Origin: Rhizobium tibeticum
GTDB taxonomy: Bacteria; Pseudomonadota; Alphaproteobacteria; Rhizobiales; Rhizobiaceae
Assembly: GCF_900110205.1 (NCBI RefSeq)
Contig: NZ_FOCV01000037.1
Location: 1-53,958 of the forward strand
Direction: 5' to 3'
Length of the DNA: 53,958 bases
Shown: piece by piece, positions 8,848 through 17,947 of the stretch
Layout of the letters: every line of letters starts with the position of its first letter
Position numbering within the stretch: the first letter of the stretch is position 1
Notes under the pieces: model-generated
Database searches by the model: none
What the model saw: only the letters and a program-made list of their open reading frames with translations
What the model was told of the DNA's origin: nothing
Translations under genes and position numbers: made by a program

Positions 8848-9075
8848 GCTTCGCGAAAATTTCCGACGGTGTCGTTATCTAGTGCGACTTATGACTTCTG
8901 AGATCGCGCTGCTATCCGTCATGCTTCCGTTTGTAGCGAATATTCACGCGGACGGCGTCATGCATAGTCTCTGCATGAAAAAATGTGGCGCTGCGGTGGC
9001 GCGCAGAGCCTCGGTCATTTTCAGATGGAAGTCGAGGCGACATCCACACGCGGTCGTTCCGCAATGGTTCCGCTC

Positions 9076-9103
9076 AAAAAAACCCCCGCATTTTTTGCGG
9101 GGG
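9076..9103 (-). terminator. Rho-independent terminator, minus strand
   Basis: Stem CCCCCGCA/TGCGGGGG (9083-9090 and 9096-9103) with a 5-nt loop, followed on the minus strand by seven T residues (9076-9082). It lies 64 bases beyond the DUF982 stop. Confidence 0.85.
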
Positions 9104-9166
9104 CAATTCCAGGAGAGATAGAAGGCAAACGCCGTGCATCGGGTTTGGTTCCGGAAAGCGCGGCGC

Positions 9167-9444
9167 TTATCCGGTAGACAGGGTGAACCGGATGTTGGCC
9201 TCTCTGAGCGCGAGCAAAAATACACCTAGAGCGTCGTTTTCCACTACGGTTCCGACCTCAACGCCTTGGCAAGCTTCTAAGGCGGAGATGTAGGCACTTC
9301 CGTCAGAGGTGGGCCAGCGCTTGGTTAGGAGTTCGAACGCCTGTCGCGACGATTTGATGGTATGGGAACGCCGCCCAGTCGGATCGTCACGGTTGATTCC
9401 CACACGACGCGCGCCTTCCACAGCTTATGAAACAGCGCCTCCAC
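9167..9444 (-). pseudogene. DUF982 family protein, apparently frameshifted
   Basis: The intact C-terminal part (about SRQAFELLTKRWP...LEACQGV...LREANI) is a DUF982 domain, a small cytoplasmic family of unknown function that is expanded in Rhizobiales. The usual N-terminal part (VVWESTVTIRLGGVP) is present but in another frame. Adding one base at the CCC run (GGG at 9364-9366 on the plus strand) restores a continuous protein from a GTG at 9444. As written, the only start in the C-terminal frame is a GTG at 9421. It has an EcfG-type promoter at 9502-9526 and a strong terminator, so the transcription unit looks intact. Either a real lesion or a homopolymer sequencing error. Confidence 0.7.
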
Positions 9445-9870
9445 CAAGTAAAACCGGCGTCTAATTACGACAGCATGGCTTCCCGGCTGGCGTGACGCTT
9501 AAACATCGTATCAGCGAGAAGGTTCCCATCCTTGTTTGCCGGGATTTCAGGGACAGCCTTCTGCAATTCCTCCGAAGGACGAGAACGGTCGCGGCTGAGT
9601 AGATCAATCACAACAGCCGTTCCAGCACCGGCGCATTTCACTTTCCGCCTCAAAGCCGTTTAATCCACACCGTGGAAGGTGCCACGAATTCTCGTAAACG
9701 CTCAGAAGCCTCATTCAGCACTGGGTTGTGCAGCGAGCGCATCCAGAGTTTCCGAAGGCTTCTCGCGACTCCTACGACGAATCTCCAGCTATAGCTAGGA
9801 TCAGGTTCGCACGGAACGAGCGCATCCTCCTCGCAACAAGCGAGGAGGTTTGCGCTGCGGCACGACCTCA
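9445..9870. other. Intergenic stretch, only a stress promoter recognised
   Basis: Between the DUF982 gene and the YflT-like gene. Apart from the EcfG-type promoter at 9502-9526 I see no gene; short frames here match no family and have no ribosome binding site. Confidence 0.5.
9502..9526 (-). promoter_or_regulatory. EcfG (RpoE2)-type promoter for the DUF982 gene
   Basis: Minus strand GGAAC-N17-GTT, followed by TAAG; predicted transcription start near 9494, some 50 bases before the proposed start codon. Confidence 0.6.
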
Positions 9871-10470
9871 TCAGATCACCGGTGGACGATATCTATTCCG
9901 CTCTTGCTCGATTTGTTCAGGCGCGTACGGGTCGAGCGTCGCGTCAAAGCGCGTCCAACCTTGCTCGTTGTAAGCCCGGCGACGTTCGACAGTATCCACC
10001 CAGTTGGAACCCTGGAGAATGGCCTCTGCCTCCGAGGCGCGGGCGTCCTCAACCTTGGCGGTGACAAGGGTACCTCCGCGGCGGACGCCTTCGGCATAGA
10101 GATGAGCATCATCTTCCGAGACCCCGGAGTCGGTGAGTGCCCCGATAAGGCCACCAGCAGCACCACCGGCGACGGCACCCGCAACAGCTCCAGCCGCCGT
10201 GGCAGCAAGCCAGCCTGCAGCAACCACCGGTCCGACACCAGGGATGGCCACCAGACCAAGTCCGGTGAGTAAGCCCCCAGCGCCTCCGACGGCAGCGCCG
10301 ATACCAGCGCCGGTCGCGGCACCCTCACCAGCGTCAGAGTCGCTATCAATGTGGCCACCCTTGTTGGAGACGATACTGATGTCGTCTGAGGGAATGCCCG
10401 CGACTTCCAATTTGTTAACGGCGGAACGTGCGTCCGAATAGTCGTCGAAAAGTCCTGTTGCGGTTCTCAT
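9871..10470 (-). CDS. General stress protein, YflT-like domain with glycine-zipper region
   Basis: 199 residues. The N-terminus (TGLFDDYSDARSAVNKLEVAGIPSDDISIVSNK) matches the YflT/general stress protein 17M-type domain. The middle is a long Ala/Gly-rich hydrophobic glycine-zipper segment (GAGIGAAVGGAGGLLTGLG and following) likely to insert in or associate with membrane. A second small domain (YAEGVRRGGTLVTAKVED) follows, then a charged tail. AAGGAG lies 7 bases before the ATG at 10470; an ATG one codon upstream is possible. It starts 16 bases after the PepSY-like gene's stop and probably shares that gene's stress promoter. Function unknown; a stress role is inferred. Confidence 0.8.
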   Translation of the reverse strand: MRTATGLFDDYSDARSAVNKLEVAGIPSDDISIVSNKGGHIDSDSDAGEGAATGAGIGAAVGGAGGLLTGLGLVAIPGVGPVVAAGWLAATAAGAVAGAVAGGAAGGLIGALTDSGVSEDDAHLYAEGVRRGGTLVTAKVEDARASEAEAILQGSNWVDTVERRRAYNEQGWTRFDATLDPYAPEQIEQERNRYRPPVI

Positions 10471-10486
10471 CATGTTTCTCCTTGGG

Positions 10487-10804
10487 TTACTTGGCAACAA
10501 TGTTGCCTTGATAGTCGAGGGCGATGGAGACGGCTTTTCCGTCCTTCATCCCGGACGCAATCCAGATTCCCTTGTCATCAAGCTTGAGATCTTTGACCTC
10601 AGTGTATCCCGCTTCCGAGATCCGATCTTTTGCCTGGGCTTCCGTAAAGCTGTTGGCACCTTCCACGGGCGCAGTCGGATTTTTTGTGTCTGGGGTTGCA
10701 ACCGCGGGTGTATTTCCGTCGGCCGATGGAGCCGGCGTTGTCTGGGCAAAGGCGCCAACGGCAGACGTCCCCAGAATTGCCGCCAAGAAGATGATCTTCC
10801 TCAT
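10487..10804 (-). CDS. Secreted PepSY-like small protein
   Basis: 105 residues: signal peptide (MRKIIFLAAILGTSAVGAFAQ), a Pro/Ala/Thr-rich linker, then a single PepSY-like domain (FTEAQAKDRISEAGYTEVKDLKLDDKGIWIASGMKDGKAVSIALDYQG...). Such proteins are periplasmic and of unclear function. The start is set by GGAGGAAG about 6 bases before the ATG at 10804; the open frame further upstream has no support. An EcfG-type promoter lies at 10853-10877, giving a short leader, so the gene and its YflT-like neighbour are probably general-stress induced. Confidence 0.85.
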   Translation of the reverse strand: MRKIIFLAAILGTSAVGAFAQTTPAPSADGNTPAVATPDTKNPTAPVEGANSFTEAQAKDRISEAGYTEVKDLKLDDKGIWIASGMKDGKAVSIALDYQGNIVAK

Positions 10805-11294
10805 TATGCACTTCCTCCACTTTGGGATCGCGTTTCGGATCCATGGGCTGCAAACCGACAGAGAAGATCTTTGTTCCCGCCGCAACGAGGAAGTATGGAA
10901 TTGATTTTTTTTAGATATATTGCATCGTGAGAGCACAACGAGGCGCCTGGCTGTTTTTCCTCGGTGGTGCGGCAATGATCGCGGATATGGAAGCGCGCGC
11001 GCAACCAGGCGATTGACCGGTTAACTCACAGAAACCTTCCGGAGTCAGGCCGAGGTCCGATTTTGAACTCCTAAAGTTGTGTTGCGCTCAACCGTTGGGG
11101 GTAGTAGGTAAATGGACGAAGGCGAGGGTGCTGAAGGCAGGGCGTCCATGATGCTCACGACATTGTTTTTGGACGCGGGCGCCTCCTTCCCCATAGAGCG
11201 CGGTGCAGAAATATTTGTGCAGTGCAGCAACCAATCCCCCCTAGGCACGTTTCACCTGCTCAGCCATCCCGGCTGCCGACACCAGGAGGCTGCC
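10805..11294. other. Divergent intergenic region with a stress promoter
   Basis: Lies between the PepSY-like gene (minus) and the esterase (plus). It contains the EcfG-type promoter at 10853-10877. The frame open from 11112 is in phase with the esterase, but the stretch before 11295 shows no family resemblance and is best read as leader. Confidence 0.5.
10853..10877 (-). promoter_or_regulatory. EcfG (RpoE2)-type promoter for the PepSY/YflT-like pair
   Basis: Minus strand GGAAC-N17-GTT, about 50 bases before the PepSY-like start codon; exact match to both boxes with 17-bp spacing. Confidence 0.65.
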
Positions 11295-12386
11295 TTGAGG
11301 TCTATTTCCGACACCATTAGAAGACTGTCCAAGCTGCGCGCAGGCGTGGCGACTCCGGAGCCGGACGGTGGCGTTTTCGCCTCTGTCGCCGACTTCGGAT
11401 CCAACCCCGGCGCGCTCGACGGGAAGGTACATGTCCCGCTCTCTTTAAAGTCGAAGCCGGCTCTGGTCGTGGTCCTGCATGGTTGCACGCAGACAGCCGT
11501 GGGCTACGACGCCGGCTCAGGCTGGACGCGACTTGCCGACGAACACGGCTTTGTGGCCCTCTTCCCGCAACAGCGTCACGCCAATAACGCTAATCTGTGT
11601 TTTAACTGGTTTCACCCCGGCGACATCACCCGTGGCCATGGCGAGGCACACTCCATCCGTCAAATGATCCATTACGTCGTCGAGCGATACCGAGTCGACG
11701 AGCAGAGGATCTTCGTCACCGGGCTGTCGGCGGGCGGCGCGATGGCGAACGTCATGCTGGCCACCTATCCGGAAGTTTTCGCCGGTGGCGCCATCATCGC
11801 CGGACTTCCGTACGGGACGGCCGCTTCCGTGCCACAAGCGTTCGACCGCATGCGAGGACATGGAATTCCCAAGGCCGCGCATTTGCAATCGCTCCTGCGT
11901 TCCGCATCGTCTCATCAGGGACGATGGCCGTCCATCTCCATCTGGCATGGAACCTCCGATACAACGGTCGTCCACTCAAATGCGCGAGCGATCGCGCAGC
12001 AATGGATGGCTGTCCACAAGCTAGACAGCCGGCATTCAATACTCGAGGATGGAAAGGGCTACTCGCTCCAGACCTGGACGGATGGTGAGGGACGACCGGC
12101 GATTAAATCCTACACCATACAGGGCATGGCACACGGCACGCCGATCGACGCGGCCAGCGGCTATGGGCATCCGGCGCCGTTCATGCTCGACCGCCGGGTC
12201 TCGTCCACTGAGATAATCGCCGGCGCGTGGGGTCTGATCGCTTCCTTTGAAAGGCAGGCCGAACCAATCGAGGCCCGCGCGGGCGACTTTCGGCCAATGC
12301 CGCCAATTCCGAACGAGACTCAGCCAGTGAGTGGAGTTCAGAAGGTTATCGAAGATGCTCTACGTTCGGCTGGTCTCATGCGGTGA
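11295..12386 (+). CDS. PHB depolymerase-family esterase (LpqC-like)
   Basis: Alpha/beta hydrolase of about 363 residues. Seen: oxyanion-type LHGCTQ (61-66), the family's FNWF...GDITRGHGEAHSI block, nucleophile S145 in GLSAGG, and the later GTSDTTVVHSNA and HGTPID blocks that supply Asp and His. The family includes extracellular polyhydroxybutyrate depolymerases and feruloyl/acetyl esterases, but here no signal peptide is evident. The start is a judgment: TTG at 11295 has AGGAGG five bases upstream and begins where family similarity (LRSISDTIRRLSKLR) begins; ATG at 11112 would add 61 unlike residues. Substrate unknown. Confidence 0.8.
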   Translation: MRSISDTIRRLSKLRAGVATPEPDGGVFASVADFGSNPGALDGKVHVPLSLKSKPALVVVLHGCTQTAVGYDAGSGWTRLADEHGFVALFPQQRHANNANLCFNWFHPGDITRGHGEAHSIRQMIHYVVERYRVDEQRIFVTGLSAGGAMANVMLATYPEVFAGGAIIAGLPYGTAASVPQAFDRMRGHGIPKAAHLQSLLRSASSHQGRWPSISIWHGTSDTTVVHSNARAIAQQWMAVHKLDSRHSILEDGKGYSLQTWTDGEGRPAIKSYTIQGMAHGTPIDAASGYGHPAPFMLDRRVSSTEIIAGAWGLIASFERQAEPIEARAGDFRPMPPIPNETQPVSGVQKVIEDALRSAGLMR

Positions 12387-12519
12387 TTGCCGGTTCTACG
12401 GCGAACATTGAAGCGCAAAGGAAGAGCCCGAGAAGTAACCCAAAGGAGAAACTGTCCCGCCACGATGCCGTTCGGGGGATGACCTTACGGGCAGAGCCGT
12501 CCACGGGAAAGGACGAGGA

Positions 12520-12894
12520 TCACTCGTAGGTCAGCGAGTTTTTCAGGTCGTTCAGTTCGCGTCTCGCATCCACCACACCGTAGCTCTGCGACGCCGCTTG
12601 AGACAGCATGGAGCGATAAGACGTGTTTGTCTCGTCAATGACCTTGTTCAGTTCGAGGATCTGCCCCTGCAGCTCGTAGGGCATGCACAGGGAAGTGATG
12701 GAATCTCGAGTCGCCATAGCCTTTCGCTTCATCATCCCGCCGTGCGACTGCCACGCCTCGTTGAACGTGGTGGACCAGGGATCTGGTGCATCTGCCGAGA
12801 GACGTAAGACCATACTCGTCAACGGTCCTTCGTTGGACAGACCAGACGCTGCATCATTTAATTCAACGATTCTGATATCCTGAAATTCTGTCAT
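12520..12894 (-). CDS. Conserved-looking hypothetical protein, 124 residues
   Basis: I do not recognise the family. Soluble, acidic, with helical C-terminal half (ILELNKVIDETNTSYRSMLSQAAS...DARRELNDLKNS) suggesting a coiled-coil or helical bundle. TTGGAG lies 8 bases before the ATG at 12894. The reading frame stays open upstream to 13074, but that part has no ribosome binding site. A GGAAC box at 12943-12947 with a poor downstream box (CTT instead of GTT) hints at stress control like its neighbours. Confidence 0.6.
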   Translation of the reverse strand: MTEFQDIRIVELNDAASGLSNEGPLTSMVLRLSADAPDPWSTTFNEAWQSHGGMMKRKAMATRDSITSLCMPYELQGQILELNKVIDETNTSYRSMLSQAASQSYGVVDARRELNDLKNSLTYE

Positions 12895-13335
12895 CTTTTT
12901 TACTCCAAGTGGCTGCGAGGTTAAGCTCTGCAGGACGAGGAAGTTCCACCAGCACGCAAAGACAGCTTGCACGTTACGCTCTTTCGCAACGCGCTCGAGG
13001 AGCGTGTCAATTCTTCGCGAGCAATAAATACGAGACCGCGCCCACGAGAATTTCGTCCACCGAAAACAAAACATCGTCAGGGAACAAAGGGATATAGCCG
13101 AGGTTTTCAGTGCGACACGAGCGTTGATGATCCGTGGGCGATGGATCTCGCGGGATATGCAGGGCAGGCGTCATCGATTCCTCGAAGCTTCGGGGTGCTG
13201 CACGAATGCCAGTGCTCGCGCCAGAGCCGTGTCTGCACTTCTTCATGTTCCGTGAGCTCAAGGCGCTCGAGCCCCACGTAACACTGTTGTTGCTGCATCG
13301 TTACCTTCACAGCCACAGTATCAAGGAGAAGCGAA
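12895..13335. other. Intergenic stretch between hypothetical gene and CsbD gene
   Basis: No gene recognised. The 3' end holds a near-consensus EcfG-type promoter for the CsbD gene (13278-13302). Confidence 0.5.
13278..13302 (+). promoter_or_regulatory. Near-consensus EcfG-type promoter for the CsbD gene
   Basis: GTAAC-N17-GTT: one mismatch in the upstream box, correct spacing and position (about 33 bases before the start codon). Confidence 0.4.
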
Positions 13336-13539
13336 ATGGATTGGAATCGTGTCGAAGGAAACTGGAAGCAGATGAAAGGCAAGATCAAGGAACAGTGGGG
13401 CAAGCTCACTGACGATGATCTCGATCAGATCGCCGGCAAACGCGACCAGTTGGAAGGCAAGATCCAGGAACGCTACGGTATCGAGCGCGATCGCGCTCGC
13501 CGTGACATCGACGATTGGTATGGCAATCAGCCCTGGTAG
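13336..13539 (+). CDS. CsbD family stress protein
   Basis: 67 residues, the standard length. The CsbD signature MDWNRVEGNWKQMKGKIKEQWGKL is complete, followed by the second repeat-like KRDQLEGKIQERYG. CsbD proteins are small, hydrophilic, general-stress-induced cytoplasmic proteins of unknown biochemical role. AAGGAGAAG precedes the ATG at good spacing and a strong terminator follows the stop, so this is a monocistronic unit. Confidence 0.93.
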   Translation: MDWNRVEGNWKQMKGKIKEQWGKLTDDDLDQIAGKRDQLEGKIQERYGIERDRARRDIDDWYGNQPW

Positions 13540-13552
13540 TAACCCTCGATCA

Positions 13553-13581
13553 GCCCGGATTCTTCTTCCGGGCTCTTTTTT
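13553..13581 (+). terminator. Rho-independent terminator of the CsbD gene
   Basis: Stem GCCCGGA/TCCGGGC (13553-13559, 13567-13573), 7-nt loop, then CTTTTTT, 13 bases after the CsbD stop. Confidence 0.88.
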
Positions 13582-14182
13582 GGCCGTGATAGGCACGCGA
13601 AACGAAAAAGAATCGTGATCTCGCGCGGCTCTGTCTCACGATCTTCGAACATCATGATTTTGCTCGACGGCGCGATCGAGAGTGCCACCTCGATACAAAG
13701 GCCGCGATCCGCACAGTGATAATCATGGAGGATTCCGAGGCCGCCGCCGGAGCGGCGACCTGGCTGCAGACAGAGGCACACAAAGCCAGACAGGGGTTCG
13801 ACGGCCTTATGTGTTAGCCCTGCTCACAGAGGGTTCTGAGGCGCCTTTAGGATACCGTTTTGCACCCGGAAAAAGGATGCATCCGTTCGCATAGGTGGCG
13901 TTAGCAAATTTGGTGAGGAAGGCTTTGAAAAGTGAGAGGTCCGCAGGGGTGATAGCGGACCCTCAGCACTTTCACAGGGAAACTGGCCGTCTCTCGGCCG
14001 CCGCCATAAGAGCACAACCGAGCACGGCTCGCACGTACGCCTTTAGCGGTACGCGCACCTACCATGACGTGAAGAGAACTGAAGATTTGGGGGGCAGTTG
14101 TTACGGTCCAGCAGCATGTTGTGCGTCGCGCTAATGCGAGCTATCGTCGGTCTCAAATACCCTCGGATCAAGCGAGAGACAA
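13582..14182. other. Intergenic stretch, no gene recognised
   Basis: Short frames only, none with family similarity. A weak EcfG-type match (AGAAC-N17-GTT, 14075-14099, plus) lies about 85 bases before the small membrane peptide gene. Confidence 0.4.
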
Positions 14183-14311
14183 ATGCCGGAAGATTGGTTC
14201 ACAATGATCGTCGGCAAAGGCAACGTCAACGAAGGCCTTCTCCGGATCATCGGTTTCATAGTTATATTTATCGGCGGATTCGGAACGCTGTTTTGGTGGC
14301 TGCTGCGATAG
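14183..14311 (+). CDS. Small single-pass membrane peptide, 42 residues
   Basis: Too short for ordinary gene finding. It has a soluble N-terminus (MPEDWFTMIVGKGNVNEG) and one clear membrane helix (LLRIIGFIVIFIGGFGTLFWWLL) ending in Arg, as expected for an inner-membrane peptide. The ribosome binding site is weak (GCGAGAG). A weak stress-type promoter lies upstream. Function unknown; it could still be chance, though the hydrophobic run and compact ends argue for a gene. Confidence 0.45.
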   Translation: MPEDWFTMIVGKGNVNEGLLRIIGFIVIFIGGFGTLFWWLLR

Positions 14312-14460
14312 CCTAAGATGCTTGCGATCCTCGGTATAGGTAGCGAAAGCGAGCGCGCCGACCCGGTTTCGCTGGGTTTTGCAGAGACCATCGCCGGACC
14401 CGGCTGTCAGCTTGAATTCTCAGGATCGCCCGAACTGCGGGCGCTCCGTAGCCGGCATCG

Positions 14461-15318
14461 ATGCCCAAGACACTCAGCGCTGCCGTCCACGAACTGTACA
14501 CCTTGCACGGCCTTTTCGAGCTCAGCATCGAAAGTCGACAGCGCTACCAGTGGATCGAGCTGGAGTTCACACACAGCGTGAAGAATGGCGAACGCGATTT
14601 GCACCAGAAGGCTCGACTGTATTGGAGCCTCTGCAATGAGCGGGTCGAGGAGGACTCCGAGACTTCCCGCATGGACGTACTTTTGGCTCCGGATCGACGG
14701 CCTGAGGAGTTCACCAGGGTAACCGCGGGTTGGATGGACAGCGCACACATCATGGCTGACCCTCGCGCACGTTTTGCCAGGCTTTTTTCGGGACATACGG
14801 GATCAATCGCATCGTCGGCGCTGCCAACATGTTCGATCTGCTACCAGAGAGCCGAGCGCCCAAAAAGAAGGAACCTGATGAGCTTCTGAAGGACGCGGTG
14901 AAGAAATGTCGCGAAACGTTTGCGGCGCTGCCAGACAGCTTCGCCAAACAATCAGTTCTTTCCGCCCTCGGGCGTGTCGGCACAGCCAGCCTTCGCGACA
15001 AAGTCTATCATCGAGCTCATGGCGGCGGCGGGCGATAGATTTCCTGACCTTTACCTGCCTTGCAATCACGCTGTTCTTGCCCGCAATCACTATGTCCATG
15101 GAAGCAAGGCTGCCTTCGACTACCAGGAGCATTTCACGGAATTCGCTTTCCTCACTGATACCTTGGAGTTCGTATTCGCTGCATCCGATTTGCTCGATGT
15201 GGGCTGGGATCTGAATGGTTGGATCGAGAATGGCAGCACCATGACACATGCGTTCGGCGCCTACATCGTCAGTTTCTCGGTCAACATGCAGCGCCTTAAA
15301 GCTGTCGCCGCCAAATGA
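14461..15318 (+). pseudogene. Broken ApeA-like HEPN-domain gene (candidate anti-phage gene)
   Basis: Three segments form one protein across two frame changes. Segment 1 (14461 to about 14790) ends in DPRARFARLFSG. Segment 2 (about 14790-15015, shifted frame) reads YGINRIVGAANMFDLLPESRAP...SFAKQSVLSALGRVGTASLRDKVYHRA. Segment 3 (about 15015-15318, first frame again) reads GDRFPDLYLPCNHAVLARNHYVHG...TDTLEFVFAASDLLDVGWD. The R-N-H-Y-V-H string is the HEPN RX4H nuclease motif, and the surroundings match the ApeA-type HEPN domain of abortive-infection proteins. The larger N-terminal domain is missing or unrecognisable, and a TAG at 14449 blocks extension. Probably inactive. Confidence 0.6.
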
Positions 15319-15667
15319 TCGTGTAGGCGATGCTGTCAACAGAGCGTATTATGCGGGTGCTCCTGGGCGGCGACACCAATGCCAAGCATGATGAGTGCTG
15401 AAAAAGCGGCAAATATGATCAAGCACGGCGTCCCGAAGGACGTCGCCACATGCATACATGCGGCCTGAGCCACGCTTCTGATTGGTAAAGCCCTTGATCA
15501 CTGGGCCGCTGCGCGGTACCAGATGTCAGGAAATCACGACAACCGGGTCGATTTTGTATCGGACGGCCGTGAAAGCGCATTGAGCGTTGGGACAGGCGTG
15601 CAATACCGCTCCTCTCAACGCTCCTCGCGACATTGATCTACGTTCCCGCGCAACAATAGTCCTCGCT
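15319..15667. other. Intergenic stretch, no gene assigned
   Basis: Between the HEPN remnant and the LacI gene. A 39-codon minus-strand frame near 15.34-15.46 kb encodes one hydrophobic stretch, but has no ribosome binding site, so I do not call it. Confidence 0.4.
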
Positions 15668-16663
15668 TTACGCGGATCGCCTCACGATGAGCCTTCCAGG
15701 AAGCGTTATCGTTTCGGGCTCGATCTTTCCCTTGATCATCTTGAGGACCACATCGACCATCTCGTTGCGCGGTTGCTCGTAGGTCGTGAGACCGTATGCA
15801 AACGAACCACCCAATTCGTAGTTGTCAAAGCCAACGATTGCGATGTCCTCGGGCACTCTGAGGCCGAACTTTCCGCGAATCTCGTCCATGGCGCCGATAG
15901 CCAGAATATCGTTCTCACACATGAGTACATCGACACGATCTTGAGCCGCGGTCTCGGAGAGGTAACGCCTGATCGATGCAGCCCCGGCCGGGGCGCTATA
16001 TTTCTCGGCGGAAAGAAGCGCGATATCCGTTACTCCCTTCTCCGCCCAGAACTCGGCGAAGTGCTGGCGACGCCTCAATGCGGTTGAGAGTGCTGCCGCA
16101 CCGCTCATGAAGCCCGGACGCTTGTAGCCCTTCGCATGAAGGTGATCGACGATTTCCCTTAGTGCGAGTTCCGCGTCGCAGACAACAGCAGGAACACCCT
16201 CGATCTGACTATCTCGTGCAAGCACGAACATCGGTGGCATTCCGTTGCCGAGTTGAAGGTCAGTAAGAGTCTCATCGCGAAAGGCCGTGCCGAAAAGGAT
16301 GATGGCGTCCACCTGCCGTTGGTCCGCATGAAGCAGCGCGTTCACGTGGTCGAAGTGGTTGTTGATGTTGATGAGCATCACAACGAGCCCAGCGGCCTGC
16401 AGCTTTTCAGTCAGTGACTCAAGGAATGGCAACTTCTGGGGATTGGCGAAGTCATCAACGAAGACCGCCACCTGTCCGGTGGTGTTTGTGGCAAGGCTCC
16501 TGGCGAGTAGGTTTGGAGTGTAATTGAGAGCTGCGGCGGTTTCGAGCACCTTGCGCTTGCTCTCTTCGGTGATCGAGGCCCCGGGCGTGAATGCGCGGAT
16601 CACTGTCCACTTCGATACTCCTGCGGCCTCCGCCACTTGCTTCGCCGTTGCTCTTTTGCGCAT
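15668..16663 (-). CDS. LacI-family transcriptional repressor of the inositol operon
   Basis: 331 residues. N-terminal LacI helix-turn-helix and hinge (TAKQVAEAAGVSKWTVIRAFTPGASITEESKRKVLETAAALNYTPN), then a periplasmic-binding-protein-like effector domain (from residue about 62; VFVDDFANPQKLPFLESL). GGGAGG lies about 5 bases before the ATG. It is transcribed away from the inositol ABC/iol operon. The shared 207-base region has four near-identical imperfect palindromes centred on CCGG, the usual LacI operator layout. The likely effector is an inositol or inositol breakdown product (inference). Confidence 0.9.
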   Translation of the reverse strand: MRKRATAKQVAEAAGVSKWTVIRAFTPGASITEESKRKVLETAAALNYTPNLLARSLATNTTGQVAVFVDDFANPQKLPFLESLTEKLQAAGLVVMLININNHFDHVNALLHADQRQVDAIILFGTAFRDETLTDLQLGNGMPPMFVLARDSQIEGVPAVVCDAELALREIVDHLHAKGYKRPGFMSGAAALSTALRRRQHFAEFWAEKGVTDIALLSAEKYSAPAGAASIRRYLSETAAQDRVDVLMCENDILAIGAMDEIRGKFGLRVPEDIAIVGFDNYELGGSFAYGLTTYEQPRNEMVDVVLKMIKGKIEPETITLPGRLIVRRSA

Positions 16664-16750
16664 GCCGCCTCCCGGAACATATATTCCATTTTGCGATTTC
16701 GATGAAATGAATGCTTGCTTTTAACTCATTCTTACATAATATGCACCTGC

Positions 16751-16766
16751 TTGCACCCGGTAGCAA
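16751..16766. promoter_or_regulatory. LacI operator-like repeat 1
   Basis: TTGCACCCGGTAGCAA: imperfect palindrome (TTGC...CCGG...GCAA). First of four copies with centre spacing 22, 22 and 21 bp, i.e. two helical turns, in the region between the divergent lacI-type gene and the iol operon. Confidence 0.75.
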
Positions 16767-16772
16767 ACTATT

Positions 16773-16788
16773 TTGCACCCGGTAGCAA
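16773..16788. promoter_or_regulatory. LacI operator-like repeat 2
   Basis: TTGCACCCGGTAGCAA, identical to repeat 1; centre 22 bp further on. Confidence 0.75.
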
Positions 16789-16794
16789 GAGAGT

Positions 16795-16810
16795 TTGCAC
16801 CCGGTGGCAA
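16795..16810. promoter_or_regulatory. LacI operator-like repeat 3
   Basis: TTGCACCCGGTGGCAA, one base different from repeats 1 and 2; centre 22 bp further on. Confidence 0.7.
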
Positions 16811-16815
16811 TAACA

Positions 16816-16831
16816 ATGCACCCGGTAGCGC
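16816..16831. promoter_or_regulatory. LacI operator-like repeat 4, degenerate
   Basis: ATGCACCCGGTAGCGC: keeps the TGCACCCGGTAGC core but loses the outer arms; centre 21 bp from repeat 3 and 47 bases before the first iol-operon start codon. Confidence 0.55.
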
Positions 16832-16870
16832 TTTCACCGCCTTGGAGTGGCGGAATCGGAGGAGAGAAAA

Positions 16871-17824
<954 letters not shown>

Positions 17825-17834
17825 GCGGACCCGA

Positions 17835-17864
17835 GGCGGCTCCCGCCCCTCCTGCGGGGCCGCC
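17835..17864 (+). other. Intercistronic hairpin after the substrate-binding protein gene
   Basis: GGCGGC-t-CCCGC...GCGGG-GCCGCC: 11 paired bases, 7-nt loop, no T tract. It probably stabilises the upstream message or attenuates read-through to the permease gene. Confidence 0.55.
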
Positions 17865-17947
17865 ATCATCGCCCGACATCCGATCCCGATACGGTCTGAC
17901 CGGATACAGGTGGCGCACGACTAACTCTTCATCTTTGAGGTACGACC

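Larger units (their letters stand above)
8565..9166. other. Intergenic stretch with minus-strand sRNA candidate and terminators
   Basis: No convincing protein gene. It contains an EcfG-type promoter and candidate sRNA (8736-8847, minus), and a terminator (9076-9103, minus) that ends the DUF982 transcript. Short frames on both strands have neither ribosome binding sites nor family resemblance. Confidence 0.5.

Noticed and set aside
12923..12947. Possible EcfG-type promoter before the 124-residue hypothetical gene
   Set aside because: GGAAC present but the downstream box is CTT rather than GTT, so not called as a feature.
15340..15460. 39-codon minus-strand frame with a hydrophobic stretch
   Set aside because: No ribosome binding site or promoter; not distinguishable from chance.
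16740..16831. Short direct repeats as a possible CRISPR array
   Set aside because: Repeats are 16 bp with 6-bp gaps, too short for spacers, and sit between divergent genes as LacI operators do.
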